Assembly: GCA_024752435.1 (NCBI GenBank)
Contig: CP103033.1
Span: forward strand, 1,054,001 to 1,118,000
DNA from: Allantophomopsis cytisporea
Lineage: Eukaryota; Ascomycota; Leotiomycetes; Phacidiales; Phacidiaceae
DNA: 64,000 nucleotides
Reading direction: 5' to 3'
The translations under genes and the position numbers were made by a program. Under the pieces are notes generated by a model that was given only the letters and a program-made list of their open reading frames with translations, ran no database searches and was not told the origin of the DNA. Positions 22,172 to 33,249 of the stretch are shown one piece after another; position 1 is the stretch's first letter, and every line of letters begins with the position of its first letter.

Positions 22172-23266
22172 CTAGGAGGTGTAACCATCCGCCTGATCTA
22201 CAGCAGTAGCCTCAGCTCTGAAGGAGGGATCAACCGAGAGAGTAGGAATGACACCGATAGGGTTGACGGAACCGCCAGTTGTAGTAAGTCCATCGGCAGT
22301 GCTGTTGACACCAACGGTGATATAAGCAACAATACCATCAGCAAGTGTCTCGCCGAGCATCTCAACAGAGAGGACGGAAGAAGATCCATCAGTGTTAGTA
22401 GAGGTGTAAATGCCATCCTCATCATTGGTGGTTCGGTTAAGTGTAGCAAGATGCTCGTTGTATGGCTCGAGCTGATACATCGTGTTGATGAAAGTCTCAT
22501 TGAAGAAGAGCTGACCGATATGCTGGACGGAGGCTTTGGAGTAGGAGTAATCTGAGGGGTCAGTTGTGGAGTTGGATGAGTTGGACGAGACGTGGGTCTG
22601 CACAGTCAAATGGATGTGGGTAGAGCGTGTGACATAGTATCCTGGGAAGATAGTGAGGAACTCAGCAACGCCCTCGTCGTTGGTAGCCATAACACCACGA
22701 AGGAAAGTCTCCTCATCGGTCGTGCCGTCCGCAGATTCTGTCTCATTGGTCTTTAATGATGCCGTGTTGGGATCGATACCTGTGAAACCAGAGTATGTAC
22801 CGTATGCATTACAGTGCCAGATAGTGAGGTATGCGTTCGGCAACGGCTCACAGGTGTTGGTATCAAGAACACCAATATCAAGATATAGGTCGACACCATC
22901 CTGGCCCTCGCGGACATCGTGACGGTAGATCTCCTCGTCAACGGCGTATGGACCCCACACGGCATCAGGCGCTAGAACGCACGTGTCGTTCTGGATCGTC
23001 GAATAGATATCGCGCTTGACGCTTGACATCTCCGAACGGCGGTTGAGGCGTGCAGCTTCGGTGGCGCGGCGCTGGTATAGAGATGCTGCACGCTTCTCTC
23101 TCATAGCTTCCTTGCGAGCCTCAATCTGGGCAGCGCATTTGTCGGTGCTGCGGCCAGTGAGCTCGCGCTTAGCAGACTCGGTGGTCAGGCGCTCTGGATG
23201 GGCTACGACAGATGTGATGGAGGCGGCTCCGGCGAGGAAGCCGACAAGTTGAGTTGAGAACTTCAT
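22172..23266 (-). CDS. Secreted intradiol ring-cleavage dioxygenase-like protein
   Basis: An intronless 364-codon gene, ATG at 23264-23266. A signal peptide (about residues 1-22, MKFSTQLVGFLAGAASITSV then VAHP) is followed by a basic pro-like region, then a catechol/protocatechuate-type intradiol dioxygenase fold. Candidate non-haem Fe(III) ligands are visible: a Tyr in NAYGTYSGF, and Tyr plus two His in FPGYYVTRSTHIHLTV. Many Asn-Xaa-Ser/Thr sites (for example NSSNSTTD and NRTTND) suggest N-glycosylation of an extracellular protein. Secreted intradiol dioxygenases of this type are common in ascomycetes and are thought to oxidise catechols outside the cell, for instance from lignin or plant phenolics. 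The substrate cannot be told. It lies 30 kb from the extradiol cluster, so no functional link is implied by position. Confidence 0.9.
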   Translation of the reverse strand: MKFSTQLVGFLAGAASITSVVAHPERLTTESAKRELTGRSTDKCAAQIEARKEAMREKRAASLYQRRATEAARLNRRSEMSSVKRDIYSTIQNDTCVLAPDAVWGPYAVDEEIYRHDVREGQDGVDLYLDIGVLDTNTCEPLPNAYLTIWHCNAYGTYSGFTGIDPNTASLKTNETESADGTTDEETFLRGVMATNDEGVAEFLTIFPGYYVTRSTHIHLTVQTHVSSNSSNSTTDPSDYSYSKASVQHIGQLFFNETFINTMYQLEPYNEHLATLNRTTNDEDGIYTSTNTDGSSSVLSVEMLGETLADGIVAYITVGVNSTADGLTTTGGSVNPIGVIPTLSVDPSFRAEATAVDQADGYTS

Positions 23267-26200
23267 GGTTGTTTTCTGTCCCTCAAAAGATCAAGAGTGA
23301 ACGTGATTGTAACTGAAGAGAGTGGAAAAGATCGACTGAGGCTAAAAGAGATATTTGGAGGGATGAGGATGAAGGGAAAAGAAAGGCACTTACGGTGACG
23401 ATAATCTTAACTTAAGTATAAAATTCAAAGTATACAGTCTCACTTGAAATCCTCTTACCGAAATGGAGTTTTGTATTGGCATAAGTCCGAAATCTTGCTT
23501 ACGTCTTTGTCGTCGCCAGCGGGACAAGCATCGTGGCTAAAGAAAGCCGTCGCTATCACCAAGGGTAGCGAACAAGCTACGGATGTTCCTTAACAACCAA
23601 CATCGGCTACCAATGACATTTGGGTGAAATGCAACAGCCTGCCCAATGGGAAAATTGCCAGCAATAGCGTCTTGTTTCAAGCCGGCAGTTGAAAGTGGTA
23701 TGGCAGTGCGTAAGCCAAAAGCCACGACCCCACAATTACAGGGAGCTGGACAAGGTAGAGGGCATAACGAGAAGGATGGACATTTCCTTGGCGAGAGCCA
23801 CAGCAGTTTTGCATGCGACTCTCACTCAAGTCAGTATAGAAATTATCCCTTATTTGACCTTTGTTCCGCTTTTCCTGTATATGAATATCACGTCAACTTC
23901 CAGAGCTTACGGAGTACAGGATTAGGAGAGAAACGTGGATTGTGGTTTACCAGGCAAGAAATTCATTGTGGGAGTAGGATCGGCATCCTGATCGGAGAAG
24001 CGAGATAGCACCTTACGAGTCCTTTTTCTTGGCTGTAGTAGTGCGTCACATTCTTGATGCTTCTAGAGTGCGAACGTGCATGAAAGATGCCAGGAATGCA
24101 TAATGCGGCTGATAACTTTGTTTGTGTATTTGAAACTGCGAGCTGCGCATTGGTGCGCAGTAACGACAGTCGTACTCGCCATCATTCTATTGGCCGTTTT
24201 CTCTCACAACAAGGAACAGTCTCAATCTATCTATGTACGTCTATTTTGTGATCCATCCCATAATTATTGGAGAGCATCAACTATCACTGTTGAATCAGGA
24301 ATACTGCGTACGCACTTTCATCACATTAATTGCAACAAGCTACTATGAGGATATTTACGTAATGCTTCCATGACAATGTAACCCAAAGTATGTGGTCACA
24401 GCTGGCTCATCTTTTGATATTCTTCGCCTTTATAAGACATTTAAAAGATAAACTACCCCAAGGTGCGAAACACACAAAATGGGGCCTCTTATAAGTCCCA
24501 TCCTTGGATAGTATTACGAATATAGGTTGGGGTAACTCAGACTATCGCTTTGAGAACGGAGAATAAAACTACTCTCCTGTCGAACAGCCCATCTCCTGCA
24601 GACAACTTGCCAGGCTGTATATCCATCCAAACATGGCGGCCAGCTCAAAGAGTTGCGTGAAGCGAAAAGCTGAAATGCTCGCTACAATCATCATCCACAA
24701 ATGATGGCAATGGTAATAAATAATATGCCTCGAGGAGTACTATGCCAGCATATATATGAACGTGCGTATAAACATTACGTATTGCCTAGCTATCGCAAAT
24801 AGGGGACAATAACCTCGAGATCAGGGGAGCAGGACTTTTGCTAACAATGTTAAGGGTACATTTCTGTCACCCGATCTCGACAATTGTCTCCTTTCATTGT
24901 CTCACTTGTCCAGTAAGCTTTCGGTTGCTCCCGGATTGCCGTATGATACACAGTTATGGATGGAATAGCTCTGAAGAGATCTTACAATCCTACTCAGGAG
25001 TGGAGTTGGTAGTATAGCAAGGCGAAAGGTCTAAATGCGAATAGAATGTTCTTTTCTCGTGTGCGTAACAACTAAATTCCTTTATTGCAGGGAAGGTTCA
25101 GATCTTGTGAATTCAGATATGAATGTATGAATTAAATAGACTCTTTCCCCCTTGGATTTCATGGATTCCGTGTCCTGATATTGACAGGGTTCTTCATATG
25201 TGGTATAAACTCCTCGTTCACCCACACTTGCGTACCTCACCAAGCTGAAGATCCTTTTCGCCTATTTCATGATCGATGTCTTTGAGTAAATAGGTTTTGT
25301 GAAAGATCAGTTCGTCAAAATGTGATCCTATCATCTCTGTTTTGAAATATGTGCACATTAATGATGTAAAGTTGGGAGACCAAAAAGTACAATCATTGTG
25401 CTCTCACATTCGAAGGTGAGTAGTTCCCCATGATCAAGTGCGAATACGCACCCACACAGAATATACACAGAAGCCGTAGCACGTATCAGATGGCTTCTCT
25501 CTCTATGTGTCACCCAATGAATCTGCAGTCACGTATGCCAGAAAACCAATCACGTGAGGGCGAGTCTCTGGCTAATGCAGAATTACGGCGTCCTGATTTA
25601 TACAAGCAAGAGACTCGATAATGATGAGGTGATACCTGTATTTCTTTTCCCTTCTTCTGTGCAGGTTGTTTGGCGCCACGAGTTCGAAGACGATATCAGC
25701 AGTTCGTTCGAAAGCCGTTATCGCATACTCAATGAATACCCCGCTGACTTATATAGAATCTACATCCTACGGCCTTCAGCCTCCGCATTTGATGATGGCT
25801 GTCATTTGGCTCTACATTTCGAGATTGGGTTTAGCGAGAGAGCAAAAATAGTGATTGGGCAATTCTAGGAGAAGATGGGGTTTAGATGGGTGAGTTATAC
25901 CCATAAGACTTGTTAAAAGGTACCGTTTAAAGATTGCATCGAATTGGATACAACCTTCACATTGAGATTCACGATGTACTACTTAAGACTGCCTTACAGA
26001 GTTGGCTCGACATGGCAGAAAAAGTGGATTGGAAGGTTGATAAGAATGGAGTGTGGGGGGAGACTCATGAATATAAGGGTGGATTCTGAGAAGGATTGAT
26101 GGAAGTTCATATGTTCGTAGTCTTACTGACATTGATTTGATGAATGTAGATATGAGATGAATGTTATGATAGATTGTTGCAATTGTGTAGTAGACCAATG

Positions 26201-26801
26201 AATCCGCAGTGGGAAAGGAAATAATAGCTTATTCAGCCAAGTGAAATTGAAACTGCCAGACGAATTCTTCGATGACTGAAAATTATTGTAGTTCGAACTA
26301 TCTGTGTTGACTACGTCCACACTCTAAACTTACGAGAGTACGTTCTGTTCACTTACTGTTAGTTCTATAGAAGTAAGCTGACGTGATTAACAAGTTCTCA
26401 GTCAAACCTTGATCATGATGCTGGGTTTCGAAATTGATGCGTGGAAGACATAGTACTAACCTATGTTGTGAGAAAAGTTACTTACACTTTTGCACGCTTC
26501 TCCGCTCTTCCTTTACAAATCGTAATGCGATATATCCAAGACGGACTCTGACGATGCATCCGAATTTCGTCTTGGACCTTTCAATAAGTGATCCAGCCTT
26601 GCTTTCTGCCAGATGTGCTCACAGCAAGCATGATTAACGACATATTCTGCAAACATTGAATCTCACGTAGTAAGCTGTGCCCATATTTCAATCAATGGTA
26701 GAACACTGTTGATTCATCATCAGGGCTCCTCAATTAAGCAACTGTAAGAATCATATACCTATCTCTCTTTCAGCGTCAATCGCAATCTCTAGGTCTTGGT
26801 C
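23267..26801. other. Intergenic, 3.5 kb without a supportable gene
   Basis: The first few hundred bases are the promoter of the secreted dioxygenase. Beyond that, open frames at 23646-24008 (+), 24076-24348 (+), 25430-25868 (+, two frames) and 25983-26320 (-) are short, unrelated to any family I know, and lack consistent splice joins. No transposase, terminal repeat or RNA gene was recognised. Confidence 0.5.
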
Positions 26802-27359
26802 TTAAGCCTTCATCCTCTCCAGCCACCTGTCAGCATCCAACACCTCCCCCCTCTTCTTAAATAGTTTCTCTATCAGCACGTTATGCACGTTCTCATCTCT
26901 ATCCACGCACAGATCCCTTAAAACGACAATCCGAAAATCCCTATCCGCTGCATCACAAACTGTCGACAGCACCGCGCCTGACGTACTCATCCCCGCCAAT
27001 ACCAAGGTCTCAACACCCAAGCCTTTAAGGATAACATCCAGTCCACTTCCGCTGAATGCACTCACGCGCTTCTTCTCTACCAGGATATCACCATCTTCTG
27101 GAGCGATGGATGACTCGATGAGAGTTTCTGGAGAACCAATTATGAGGGAATTGGATTTTGCTGCCGAGCTAAAGGTGATGTTTGAAGAAGCAATTTCAGG
27201 ATGACCCGGACGGAAGGCGACAGTTACATAAATTACTCTGACAAAAGAGCGTGCGGCAGTAATGGTTTTTGAGAGGAGGGGAAGATAGGTTGGCGGCAGG
27301 GCTACGCGGGAGACAAAGCCGGCTTGCACATCCAATATCAGGAGCGCCGTTTTATTCAT
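26802..27359 (-). CDS. Isochorismatase-family hydrolase
   Basis: A single-exon gene of 185 residues, ATG at 27357-27359. The Rossmann-like cysteine-hydrolase fold is recognisable: LLILDVQAGF carries the first catalytic Asp (about D10), VEKKRVSAFSGSGLD carries the catalytic Lys (about 94-95), and LAGMSTSGAVLSTVCDAADR is the nucleophile-loop region. The usual Cys of nicotinamidase/N-carbamoyl hydrolases at the TxxC position is Gly here (TSG), as in isochorismatases of the EntB/PhzD type. A cysteine-dependent amidase is therefore unlikely, and vinyl-ether or another non-Cys hydrolysis is possible. The substrate is unknown. It is isolated from other genes, 2.6 kb from the P450 of the polyketide locus; whether it belongs to that cluster is open. 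Confidence 0.85.
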   Translation of the reverse strand: MNKTALLILDVQAGFVSRVALPPTYLPLLSKTITAARSFVRVIYVTVAFRPGHPEIASSNITFSSAAKSNSLIIGSPETLIESSIAPEDGDILVEKKRVSAFSGSGLDVILKGLGVETLVLAGMSTSGAVLSTVCDAADRDFRIVVLRDLCVDRDENVHNVLIEKLFKKRGEVLDADRWLERMKA

Positions 27360-29985
27360 TTAGAGACCGGCAGTCTTCGGTTTTGTGGAAGGTTGTTGAA
27401 AGGAAGTTATCTTCGATTAGAGAACGATGTTGAACTATCGAAGGAGTGAGGAGGAATTAACTATTGCATCAAGCCCTCCGGCGAGATGATGTATAGAAGG
27501 ATACTTATATGGGAGTTTGGATAATGATTCGGAGTCGAGTTGGCTGGTAGTCGGTAATTCACTACCGATAAGTCCGCGACTATTAATCTTCGGTCTTGGT
27601 TCGGTCTATTCGTACAGTACATTGCATGCGCATCGGGTTGCTTGGTGCTCTCGGGCCGACGATGCTTAAGCCCGACGGAATTACTGTGTAGCTTTCGCAG
27701 AAGGACCAAGGTATTTTAATGTAGATCGAGCCTCGATCAAGGCACTGGACCTCGAAATCAGAAAGAAGCAAACCTGTAAGCTTTGTTTCCATGTGAAAAT
27801 ACCACTAAGCGTAAGTTTAGTTCAAACGCGTATGTTTTGGCTGCCAGCAGTATCCTAGAGCAAAAAGAATAATTTAAGCTATAGATCAATATCTTTATCT
27901 TGGAACCATCAAATCTTTCAAATATGTTATAGAACCACTAGTTACTCATCTAACTTTTGGTTATGCGTGCAAGTCGGGCACCCCCCTTTCGTCAGTATTG
28001 CTTGTGCTTTTTGATACACAAGGGGTACTGGTAGGTTGCAATTTATTTAAAGATATTGTTGTAACGACAAATAGCGCAATAAAATTAGGAAAGTCATGTT
28101 TATATAGGTGTTTGGTATAGGAGAAGCAGTTAAGCTTTATGTTGGTGGAAGGTAAACTTGAACCAAACTTTATTGTTGACGAATAAGGTCTATGACCCTT
28201 ATGGGTTGCAAGTGACGTTTAGATGCATTAGCTGATAGACTATCATATTGGCTATTTCTAGTTGTATTGTGTTATAAAGTGAAAAGAACTTGATAACTGA
28301 AATCGCCTCGACACTTGAACAGAGCGATGCATACTCTTGCTCTTTTGACATCCTTATCAAAGCGCACCTACGGCTTCTTGATGAAGATATATGATAAAAG
28401 CAAATGGGGCTTGCGTAATGGCTATGGCAAACATCAACGTAGCTTGCCTCTGGCTGACGCTCGTCTCCCACCCAGCTTACCTAAAAGGGGGCACAACGGC
28501 AAAAAAAAAATGAATTTTACATACAACAGTAGGGATTCGCTGGTGGTCACCCACCCAACTACTAGTCTACCGATCTGAGGTTTATGTATGGCAGAGCGGA
28601 CGGGATGCCCAGTTCTCCTCAGTCTGTGGTCGTATGTGACAGCTACAGTATAATTGAAACATATAAGTCTTTCCAAATGATAGGGGGATTTTCAGATATC
28701 TCTGCAAATTGCTCCATAGTCTGCAGGTCGAGGTTTATTCAAGCCTCTAGATAGCCATCAAGGCGAGTTTGATCGAATTGCTATCTAAATTGGAAGCTAT
28801 TTTAGTCCATAATTACTAATTAGTCCCTTTAATTCATTTCTTTGATTGTAAAAATAATTTTGCGATATGGCAGTGGAAAGTCCATGGAAATCTCATCAAC
28901 GTTCATTGTTATATCCACTAGTATTGCAGAATCTCTCCAGAAGGTAATAGATCTAGTCAAAATTCTCCAAAATTCTCCAAGATTTTTGAAATATCGTTGT
29001 TTTTTGAAATATATGTTTACTTTTCTATAGTGCAGACTTGGAATTTTACAAGACAATATACTTTACGCTCGGGCTACGACTTTGATTGCTACAGGCAGAA
29101 CACGGAGTGGCTGCTTGCCCTTGAATCCATATGTGATGTCGTCGGCTTGCGTAGGCACGAGACATAATTCGCCGGTTTCCTACCGCCACAGTCGCGAATA
29201 TGTTGTTTGGCTCGCTTAGTATTGTTACCAAATTAAACGCGTACATGTTTCACAACAGACGAAGCTACTTAGAGTCAAATAAGCTTAACTATGAACTTAC
29301 ATTTTAAACTTTGATCCTCACACAAAAAGTCGCAAACACAAAAAGGATGAAGCCGGTGTGGCATTTATAGTTGCTAAATGCTTCTACGAGTTTGGCGAGC
29401 TGTCAACTCACTAAGGCATATCACTTCTGGGAGAGTAGCCTGTTTGGTATCTGGATACTGCATTGATGTGCCCTTTAAGTGAAGTACTCTGTCGAAAAAC
29501 TTGTCAGCGAATGGAGGGGCTGTCATGAGGCTATGGCGGGGCTGATCCATGTAAATTAGCACTAGCGCCCTTAAGGCTCAGTGGGCTCCGATAAATACCA
29601 ATCATTTATTCATATACAAATGTAACGCTATGATTTGTACCGAAGTAAGACTGCGTTCTCCCTGCAATCAGGCTACGATACGGTTCAATAAAATTCTATA
29701 AACTTATAAGCAGCCACCCTCGCATCAATCGATTCCATACTACCACCAAAGCCAAACAAGCATCATCTAAATATTTCATTTATCTCGAGGTCGTTTTACA
29801 CAGCACTCCAAATCACCACATCCACAAGATCATGTCATATCATATGCAGCTTTTTACACAAACATCACTTCGTCTCCTCTGTCGAAGTCAAACTAAGAGA
29901 TTCATGATTTGTAACGCTTATTTTTACGTAGAACTACTTGTATGAAGATATAAGCGATTGCAATGTAGTCTCATCCTTAGACAGG
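27360..29985. other. AT-rich intergenic region, no gene seen
   Basis: 2.6 kb between the isochorismatase-like start and the P450 stop. Open frames are short and lack domain or splice support (27461-27792 -, 28199-28676 both strands, 28829-29246). A small tandem AAAATTCTCC duplication is at about 28959-28980. It may mark the left border of the secondary-metabolite locus. Confidence 0.5.
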
Positions 29986-31842
29986 CTAGATTCTCTTTCG
30001 GAAACGCATCTCTGGACCGCGCCCAATCGGCACGACAATCTCCTCCTGAAAGTAAGCAGGAGACTTACAGTCGGCAGGAGCATTCAAAAACGATCCATAA
30101 TTGCTCGTCATCTCGAAATCGAAGGCATACACCAGTTTAGCAATGATATATGGAACTTCGCTGAGAGCAAGTGGCTTGCCAACACAGTTTCGAGGACCCA
30201 GAGAGAAAGGCTGGAAAGCCTCTCGCATCAGAATCTGCTTAGGGTCTGTTTTTTCTCCTAACCAGCGATCGGGATTGAACGTGTGAGGATCCTCGAAGTA
30301 TTTTTCATTGCGGGAGATGGCCCAATGAGGAACACCAATTATCACGCCCTCGGGGAAGAATCTGCCAGCTACAGTGATACCTCCTCTACCAACCTGACGA
30401 GGAAGACATACAGACACAGGGGGATTTAGTCGTAAAGCCTCTTCAAAAACTGCTCGCAAGTATCGGCAGTTCGCTACGTTCCTCCCAGAAGTGATATCGC
30501 TGTAATTAGGAAAATTTGTGATAATTTCCTCCCGGAGCTTCGCAAGTTTATCTGGGTGCGAACATAAATAGAACATTATGGAGGACATGTTGAAAGCAGA
30601 TGAGTCAGATCCTGCCGATAAGTTAGTGGACGAAAAGCAGAATTCCTGTGGTTTAACTTGCCCCCCAGCAACAGACCAATGCATTCTCCAAGAAGCTCAT
30701 GAGGTGTGTATTTAGAGGTAGTTTCAGTATCCTCGACTTGCAGTAAATATGACAAGATATCTTTCGGTCCGTCGATCGGTGCACCCTTGGTCTCTTGGAA
30801 CTTTGCAACTCTTTCTTGTAGAACAGTTGCGCCCCATTTCATGAAAGTTGCTGAGCCACGACTATAATGTGGGAAAACGTATTTTGCTAGCCCGATCTTG
30901 TTCAAGATGGGCATATGAACATTCTGTATGGAAGTGTTGAGTAAGCTTATGTCAAAAGTGGACAGAGAATTGAGAGCCTACCACCCAGAGGTTTATAGCA
31001 CGAGGACGAGCCTCCTCAATCACTTCACTACCTGCTCCACCAATGAAACCGAATCTCTGACCCAGGCATAGTTCTCCGATGATGTCAAGTGTGAGACGAT
31101 TGAATTCGATAGCCATGTTGAAAGGCTTTTGCTTGAGGTCCTTCTCCTGGCTCTCAAGCTTCTGAAAGAAAACATCAACGGTCTTTGCAACAATAGGCTC
31201 ATAGCTCTTGATAGCTGCATCAGAGAATGCATGCGAAACCATACGACGCTTTCTAGCATGTTGCTGGACATTTGTTGAATTGAACACATTGAACGCATGC
31301 TTGTTTACACTGACTTCTCGAAGAGTCCCGTAGAATTCCTCAGCCTTTGTGGCATTTCTCTTGAACCCGTAGATCTCTGAGAATGGCATCAGTCGTGACC
31401 TGGTGTGATAGTTGATCATAATTAGAGGCTAGCTTACCTGCGAAAGCTTTTGAGTTCTGAATACTGATCTTATTTGGGGCATAGCGAACGAACTCCCCTA
31501 TGACTCATATTAACGTCCCATTACGGCTACCGTGATTGTAAATCGCATACCATATTTTTGGTGTAAATCATATAAATATGTATGTATATCTCCTACTTCT
31601 GCATGTCGCATGATGGTGTAATTGGAAATTTTATTCCAAAACGGCCCAGGAGTTCCTGCAGCAGGATGCAGCCAGATTTGATACACAAAAAATCCAACTA
31701 TCTGTCCCAATGTTAGATGAAAGATACTAGAATAAACAAAACTACTGACCATGCTAAGAGTAAGAACTCCCAAAGCTATCGGCCATGACAGACCGATGAA
31801 GTTGCTCAATAGACCGAGCACAGAGCCCGAATTGCCAGTCAT
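29986..31842 (-). CDS. Cytochrome P450 monooxygenase
   Basis: A gene of six or seven exons encoding roughly 500-530 residues, ATG at 31840-31842. An N-terminal hydrophobic anchor (FIGLSWPIALGVLTLSM, then VGFFVYQIWLHP) and the hinge GTPGPFW indicate an ER-membrane class II P450. Helix C region is ARKRRMVSHAFSDAAIKSYE, the I-helix acid-alcohol segment GSDSSAF, ExxR is EEALR, the PERF-like motif is FNPDRW, and the haem loop FSLGPRNCVGKPLA carries the axial Cys. The intron before GSDSS seems to use a GC donor (GCAAGT) with acceptor CGGCAG and a CTAAC branch site, as no GT donor keeps the frame. It lies next to and on the same strand as the HR-PKS, so tailoring oxidation of the polyketide is likely. 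The exact reaction is unknown. Confidence 0.92.
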
Positions 31843-33249
31843 GACTTTTGTGGTCAGCTTCTCAAAGCAACAGTCATGAAAGATACACAATTTCAAGCAT
31901 TTCAGATATTATGGGCTTTGCACAGCTTTTGTTTGAACGCAATCGTCTATCGCCTAAGTCGAGACTTGCTGAGTCTCTTCTACTGAAATGTCATGGTCAA
32001 GTTTTTAGCAAATGGCGACCGCGAGTGAACCATTATTTCATGTCTAACTTTACTCAGGTTCTGATTTGACTAACGTGACGTTTGAATTATGGTTGGCTTT
32101 AAGCTTTATAAGTGGTTGTAGATACTCAAGCGAGAATTGAACTTTACCCAGGTCCCAGACTTAGTTCAGGATCACTTTTGAGCCTTCACCGCCCAATATT
32201 GGGGACAGCATCACCTAGAGAAGTTTATACAATAATTTAAGTCCTAAATCCGTCCGATCACAGTACGGAATTAAGGTTGTTCGGACTTTGATTCTTCTTC
32301 AATTGCGTTATTTCCAGAGAGCATCTTTGAGTGCGTCTAAATTCTATCTCCTAAGTGTACTTCTAGAGCTTCTCTATTTCCTGTCTCCGTAAAGTGTTAA
32401 CGTACATAGCGGACTTAGAAATGGGGCTTAGATACGTGGATAATCTGATAACTGTAACCATTAGACTTTCAAGGTTCTGCGTTGTTGGCCATATATATTT
32501 GAGATCTGTCCCAAGTCCATATTTGGGAGACTACAATGTTGCTGGAAAAATCAACATTTCCGAGCATCTACGACTTTGGATACTCATTAATAAAGGAACT
32601 AGATATGAGCAAGTAAGTATAGATTTTAATTACGGAATAAAATGAGGAATGTCTTCCAACGTTTGCATAGTTCCGCAATAAGCAATGGGTCAACAACTAT
32701 CACAAGCGTTTACGTACACTGAAGAAGAAATATATCCACGCCCCTCTCCTCAACCAATTCGATGACCACATCCGCACATTCAAACTAGTGACAAACTCTA
32801 GTATAGAGACAAATGAGTCATCGAGAACATCCAATGGAAATTTTGGCATTCACAACTACCGCAAGTCATGTATTGGTGGAATACGAAAATAAGTCCATAT
32901 ATTATGAAGGCATGATAGAACTTCTCAAATTTTCTTCAATCAATTTTGATATGCTTCAGTTCTTAAGTATATCTCTGTAATGCATGTATCAACTCTGAAG
33001 CCTACAAAAAAAATTGCCAGTGCCAGGAATTGGTGATTTGATGGACTATAGAAATCAATCAATTCCTGTCATTGCCATAACTAGCACTGGATGAGCTCGA
33101 AGAGAATCACTGTTGATCTTAGTTCACAGTCTTGATGCAACTGGGCCCTCGATTTTCGAGTATTCAGGAGTTGTTTAGTCAAAAAATATATTTGAGACTC
33201 AACGTACTCCAAACTAACATCGAAACTTATGAACAATGGAAAACCCTGC
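31843..33249. other. Intergenic between P450 and PKS, no gene seen
   Basis: 1.4 kb holding the P450 promoter and the PKS 3' flank. The open frames at 32394-32645 (+) and 33132-33398 (+) have no domain support; the second overlaps the PKS ACP in antisense. Confidence 0.5.

Noticed and set aside
25430..25868. Open frames that could be a small gene
   Set aside because: Two overlapping frames with no ATG context, domain or consistent splice join.
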